Shown here in pieces: positions 4,032 to 7,059 of a stretch of DNA of 7,059 nt. The DNA is from Treponemataceae bacterium (GTDB taxonomy: Bacteria > Spirochaetota > Spirochaetia > Treponematales > Treponemataceae): the NCBI GenBank assembly GCA_024697985.1, contig JAILRX010000035.1, forward strand, positions 1-7,059, in the 5' to 3' direction. Position numbers and translations under genes: made by a program. The notes beneath the pieces were generated by a model. It worked only from the letters and a program-made list of their open reading frames with translations, was not told the origin of the DNA and ran no database searches. The first letter of the stretch is position 1. The number at the start of each line of letters is the position of its first letter.

Positions 4032-6992
4032 ATGAAACGTTTTCTTCAATATATTAAGCGACGTCCGCTTGCAATAATTTCAGCCCTTATCATTTTCTTT
4101 CTCTATTTGATGATGATTTTTGCTGAATTCAACGCGCCTTACAGTGCGACAACTTCCTTTTCAGATAAGACCTATCATCCTGCTAACCTCAAAATCGTGC
4201 ACGGAAAACTTGTGGCTCAGGAAGCTCGTGTCATCAACAAGGCCACCTGGAAATACGCATTTGTCAAAGACTATTATCACCCGGTCGGATTTTTTGTCCG
4301 AGGCCAAAGCTATAAACTTTTCGGCCTCATTCCCGGCAACATTCATTTTATGGGCGTAAAGGACGGCTCTTATCCGCTTTTTATTTTCGGGGCAGACAAT
4401 CTTGGCCGTGACCTTTGCTCAAGAATCGTTTACGGTAGCCGAATTTCACTTACGATCGGATTTGTTGCAACTTTCATCAGCCTTGTGCTTGCGATTTTGC
4501 TTGGCGGACTTGCAGGCTATTACGGTGGAGCTACGGATTGGTCCATCATGCGAATCAGCGAATTTTTCATGCTGATTCCGGGTCTCTACTTGATTTTGTT
4601 TTTACGCTCCTTGCTTTCGACAAACATGGATTCAGGGCAAAGCTACATGGTCATCACCTTGATTTTGTCTTTGGTCGGATGGCCTGGAACGGCGCGAACG
4701 ATTCGAGGTCTTGTTCACTCGATTAAGCGCGAGGACTTTGTTTTGAATGCCCAGCTTGAAGGCGTCCCTTCGGTCGTGATAATTTTTGGCCACATCATCC
4801 CGCAAATTTCGTCACTTTTGATTGTCAGTATTGCCCTGAGCATCCCGGGCTTTATCATGAGTGAAACGACTCTTTCTTACTTAGGCCTTGGTATTTCAGA
4901 TCCGGCTGTTTCCTGGGGTTCCTTGATTAATCGTGATATTTCAACCCTTTCAAATTTGAAAAACTATCCCTGGCTTTTAACTCCGGTCTGGTATCTTTTG
5001 GTCGTAACTCTTGCCTTCAATTTTTTTGCTGATGGTCTCCGCGACTTTTTCGATCCTTATCATAAGCTGCCTTCGAGCAAGCTCAAGGACTGGCTTTTTG
5101 GGAAAAATCGTCGTGGCAAAAATGCGGCAGATGAGCAAAACGTGGCATCGGCACCGAACGCTGCTTGCGAGGTGAATGCGACATCTGATGTGGACGCGCT
5201 TCTTGCAATCAAGGATCTTTCAGTAAACTTTCCGATTTTCGTAAATGGCAAAGCTGATGTGATTCATGCAGTTCGTGGGATTTCCTACTTTGTTCGAAAA
5301 GGTGAAATTCTTGGAATCGTAGGCGAAAGCGGCTCTGGAAAAAGCGTTTCGACGACGGCAATCCTCGGACTTTTGCCGCAGGATGCAAAAATTTCAGGCA
5401 GCATAATTTTTGACGGTCAGGAAATGACTGAGCTTTCGCAAAAAGAGTTCAGAAATTATCGTGGAAAGAAAATCGGAATCGTATATCAGGAACCAAGCCG
5501 GGCCTTTGATCCTCTTCAAAATCTTGAAAGCGTTTTTTATGAAACTTTGAAAAATTCAAATCCAGAAATTTCAAAGGAAGAGGCTAGAAATAAAGCACTC
5601 TCTCTTTTGAAGGAAGTCGGATTAAACAATGCCCAAGAAAGACTTTCAAATTTTCCTCATCAGTTCAGCGGCGGCCAGCTTCAAAGAATCTGCATTGCAC
5701 TTTCTTTGGCACAAGACTGCGAGCTTTTGATTGCAGACGAACCGACTACGGCTTTGGACGTTACGATTCAAAAACAGATTGTTTCTCTTTTGAGCGAACT
5801 TAAAGCAAAACGAAATCTGACTGTAATTTTTATCAGTCACGATATAGATCTTGTTGCAGAAATTTCGGATAGAATTCTTGTCATGCAGAAGGGACTGATA
5901 GTTGAACAGGGCCTTTCAAACCAGATCGTAAACGAGCCGCACGAAGACTACACCAAGCGCCTTATTGCTGCAAGTCCGGTTTTCGGGCAGCATTATGACG
6001 ACAACCAGGCCGCCCCGACGTCGCCTGTATCGGGCGAGCATGCCGCCGTTGCCCGCGTACAGAACCTGCAGAAAAAATTCAACATGGAAGGCGGATTTTT
6101 TGCAAAATACGGCAAATTCGTCTATGCGGTCAACGACTTAAGTTTTGAAATCCGCCGGAATGAAACCTATTCTTTGGTCGGCGAAAGCGGATGCGGAAAG
6201 ACAACGACTGCAAGACTTTTGGTCGGCATGTATAAAAAGGACGGCGGTCGCGTCGAGTTTTTGGACGGGGCATCTTCTGACAGCACAAAATACATTTTCC
6301 AGGATCCGGCCCGTTCCCTTAACCCAAGAATGACGGTTGAAAAAATCCTGACCGAGGCACTCCGATATTCAAAACAAAAAATTTCCAGCTCGCAGATGCA
6401 CGAAATGTGCGTGCAAATCATGCAGGAAGTGGGGCTTTCAGCAAGTGACCTTGAGCGCCGTCCTTCAGATTTTTCTGGCGGACAGAGGCAGCGAATTTCG
6501 ATTGCCCGCTCTCTTTTGCTCAAGCCAGAACTTTTGATTTGCGACGAAGTTGTCTCTGCCCTGGACGTTTCAATTCAGGCTCAGATTTTGAAACTCCTTC
6601 TTGATATCAGAAATAAGCGCGGACTTTCCATGCTTTTCATCACTCATGATTTGAAAGTTGCCTGCTTTTTCAGCGACCGAATCGGCGTAATGTACAAAGG
6701 TGTTTTAATGGAAGAAGCCAGCGCTTCGGACATGTACAAAGAATGCGCTCATCCTTACAGCAAACTTCTGTTCGAAAGCGCGCCTAAAAGCCTTCGTGAC
6801 GACTGCGGCACGATAAGTTCTGACACGACGCGCGACGGCACCGCGAAAGAGCCAGCAACAAGCCCCGGCACGACAAGTTCCGGCTGTCCTTTTGCTCCAC
6901 GTTGCCCTAAGGCAAGCCAAAAGTGCTTTGATGAACTTGCGCCAATCACTCAGATTTCCGAAAGCCACAAAATCCGCTGCTGGAATATGTAA
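4032..6992 (+). CDS. OppC-OppD-OppF fusion: ABC permease joined to two ATPase domains
   Basis: One 986-residue protein carries three importer subunits that are normally separate genes. OppC-like permease, about 1-345: TM1 about 12-31, a long periplasmic loop with 'FFVRGQSYKLFGLIP' (87-101), 'GADNLGRDLCSRIVYGSRIS' (120-139), five further helices, and the EAA loop about 235-258. ATPase 1 (OppD-like), about 390-655: Walker A GESGSGKS (431-438), Q-loop Gln486, signature FSGGQ (545-549), Walker B with D569/E570, D-loop ALD (574-576), H-loop His603. ATPase 2 (OppF-like), about 674-986: Walker A GESGCGKT (717-724), Q-loop Gln757, FSGGQRQR (814-821), D838/E839, ALD (843-845), His872, then the peptide-transporter C-terminal motif with Cys952, Cys958, Cys965 and Cys983. 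Both ATP sites look intact. Linkers (about 346-388 and 646-673) are Ala/Ser/Asn/Pro-rich with no known fold. With the OppB-type protein at 498-1691 it makes a full importer core; no binding protein is present. Frame is continuous throughout, so the fusion is not caused by a missed stop. ATPase-ATPase and permease-ATPase fusions are known in this family; the triple form appears uncommon. Substrate (peptide, nickel, other) cannot be told. Confidence 0.93.
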   Translation: MKRFLQYIKRRPLAIISALIIFFLYLMMIFAEFNAPYSATTSFSDKTYHPANLKIVHGKLVAQEARVINKATWKYAFVKDYYHPVGFFVRGQSYKLFGLIPGNIHFMGVKDGSYPLFIFGADNLGRDLCSRIVYGSRISLTIGFVATFISLVLAILLGGLAGYYGGATDWSIMRISEFFMLIPGLYLILFLRSLLSTNMDSGQSYMVITLILSLVGWPGTARTIRGLVHSIKREDFVLNAQLEGVPSVVIIFGHIIPQISSLLIVSIALSIPGFIMSETTLSYLGLGISDPAVSWGSLINRDISTLSNLKNYPWLLTPVWYLLVVTLAFNFFADGLRDFFDPYHKLPSSKLKDWLFGKNRRGKNAADEQNVASAPNAACEVNATSDVDALLAIKDLSVNFPIFVNGKADVIHAVRGISYFVRKGEILGIVGESGSGKSVSTTAILGLLPQDAKISGSIIFDGQEMTELSQKEFRNYRGKKIGIVYQEPSRAFDPLQNLESVFYETLKNSNPEISKEEARNKALSLLKEVGLNNAQERLSNFPHQFSGGQLQRICIALSLAQDCELLIADEPTTALDVTIQKQIVSLLSELKAKRNLTVIFISHDIDLVAEISDRILVMQKGLIVEQGLSNQIVNEPHEDYTKRLIAASPVFGQHYDDNQAAPTSPVSGEHAAVARVQNLQKKFNMEGGFFAKYGKFVYAVNDLSFEIRRNETYSLVGESGCGKTTTARLLVGMYKKDGGRVEFLDGASSDSTKYIFQDPARSLNPRMTVEKILTEALRYSKQKISSSQMHEMCVQIMQEVGLSASDLERRPSDFSGGQRQRISIARSLLLKPELLICDEVVSALDVSIQAQILKLLLDIRNKRGLSMLFITHDLKVACFFSDRIGVMYKGVLMEEASASDMYKECAHPYSKLLFESAPKSLRDDCGTISSDTTRDGTAKEPATSPGTTSSGCPFAPRCPKASQKCFDELAPITQISESHKIRCWNM
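6807..6880 (+). repeat. Short direct repeat inside the fusion gene's C-terminal linker
   Basis: GGCACGATAAGTTC at 6807-6820 and GGCACGACAAGTTC at 6867-6880 differ by one base and are exactly 60 nt (20 codons) apart. They encode GT-I/T-SS just before the cysteine motif (CGTISS and PGTTSS in the protein). The intervening sequence is G+C-rich and encodes Thr, Ala, Asp and Pro. This fits an in-frame slippage or duplication that lengthened a tolerant linker. Confidence 0.5.
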
Positions 6993-7058
6993 TTAATTTA
7001 CCTTAATTTTACTGAAAACTTCACCTATTTTTGCATCAATCAGAAGATTGCTGTTTGC
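6993..7058 (-). CDS. Possible C-terminal tail of a convergent gene (cut by window edge)
   Basis: On the minus strand a frame is open from the window edge to a TAA (plus-strand TTA at 6993-6995), giving 21 residues ending 'IDAKIGEVFSKIKVN'. The peptide has a balanced, protein-like composition, and the stop codon directly abuts the fusion gene's TAA (6990-6992). Nothing identifies the family. Such a short open frame could be chance; the forward strand is also open here but has no start codon. Confidence 0.4.
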   Translation of the reverse strand, partial: ANSNLLIDAKIGEVFSKIKVN

Positions 7059-7059
7059 C

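Noticed and set aside
4119..4400. Long periplasmic loop between the first two helices of the OppC domain as a novel inserted domain
   Set aside because: The 'FFVRG.....LFG' pattern is familiar from a known subfamily of OppC-type permeases, so this is family-typical and not new.
6167..6523. 118-codon minus-strand open frame within the second ATPase
   Set aside because: It lies wholly opposite conserved Walker A to signature-motif coding sequence and has no recognisable domain; the same holds for the other short antisense and shifted frames in the permease and ATPase genes.

Overview
The window looks like chromosomal DNA from a host-associated spirochaete, most likely a gut or rumen Treponema. 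The basis is the spirochaete-like chemoreceptor tip (E-A-A-H-A-G-D), the DUF4143-type ATPase fragment (a family abundant in Treponema and Bacteroidetes), the moderate G+C, and the A/T-rich leaders with perfect TATAAT boxes. This genus call is inference from protein and DNA style; no rRNA or other marker is present.

Layout, left to right. (1) Positions 2-337 hold the 3' end of an ATPase gene with a DUF4143 C-terminus, cut by the window edge. (2) Positions 338-497 are a 160-bp A/T-rich gap with three diverged copies of a ~26-nt motif spaced 39-40 nt apart, then a perfect -10 box only 6 nt before the next ATG. (3) Positions 498-1691 encode an OppB/DppB-type permease. (4) Positions 1692-1790 are the leader of the next gene, with a -10 box and an inverted repeat that can pair with the Shine-Dalgarno sequence. 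(5) Positions 1791-3905 encode a complete transmembrane methyl-accepting chemotaxis protein starting at TTG, followed by a strong intrinsic terminator at 3929-3960. (6) A good sigma70-type promoter at 3988-4016 drives 4032-6992, a single 986-residue protein joining an OppC/DppC permease to two complete ABC ATPases (OppD-like then OppF-like). (7) The last 67 bases probably contain the tail of a convergent minus-strand gene whose stop codon abuts the fusion gene's stop.

How the genes fit together. The OppB-type protein plus the OppC-OppD-OppF fusion supply all four core parts of a peptide/nickel-family importer (two permease subunits, two ATPases) in just two polypeptides. No substrate-binding lipoprotein lies in the window, so the binding protein must be encoded elsewhere or the ligand remains unknown. 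A chemoreceptor gene sits between the two halves of the transporter, with its own promoter and terminator and visibly more A-rich codon use. This may be a functional sense-and-import pairing or an insertion that split an older operon; the sequence alone does not decide. I see no CRISPR array, tRNA, rRNA, insertion sequence or phage gene. The transporter fusion, its split by a receptor gene, and the contrasting leaders are the unusual features; I do not see evidence for a wholly new type of system.
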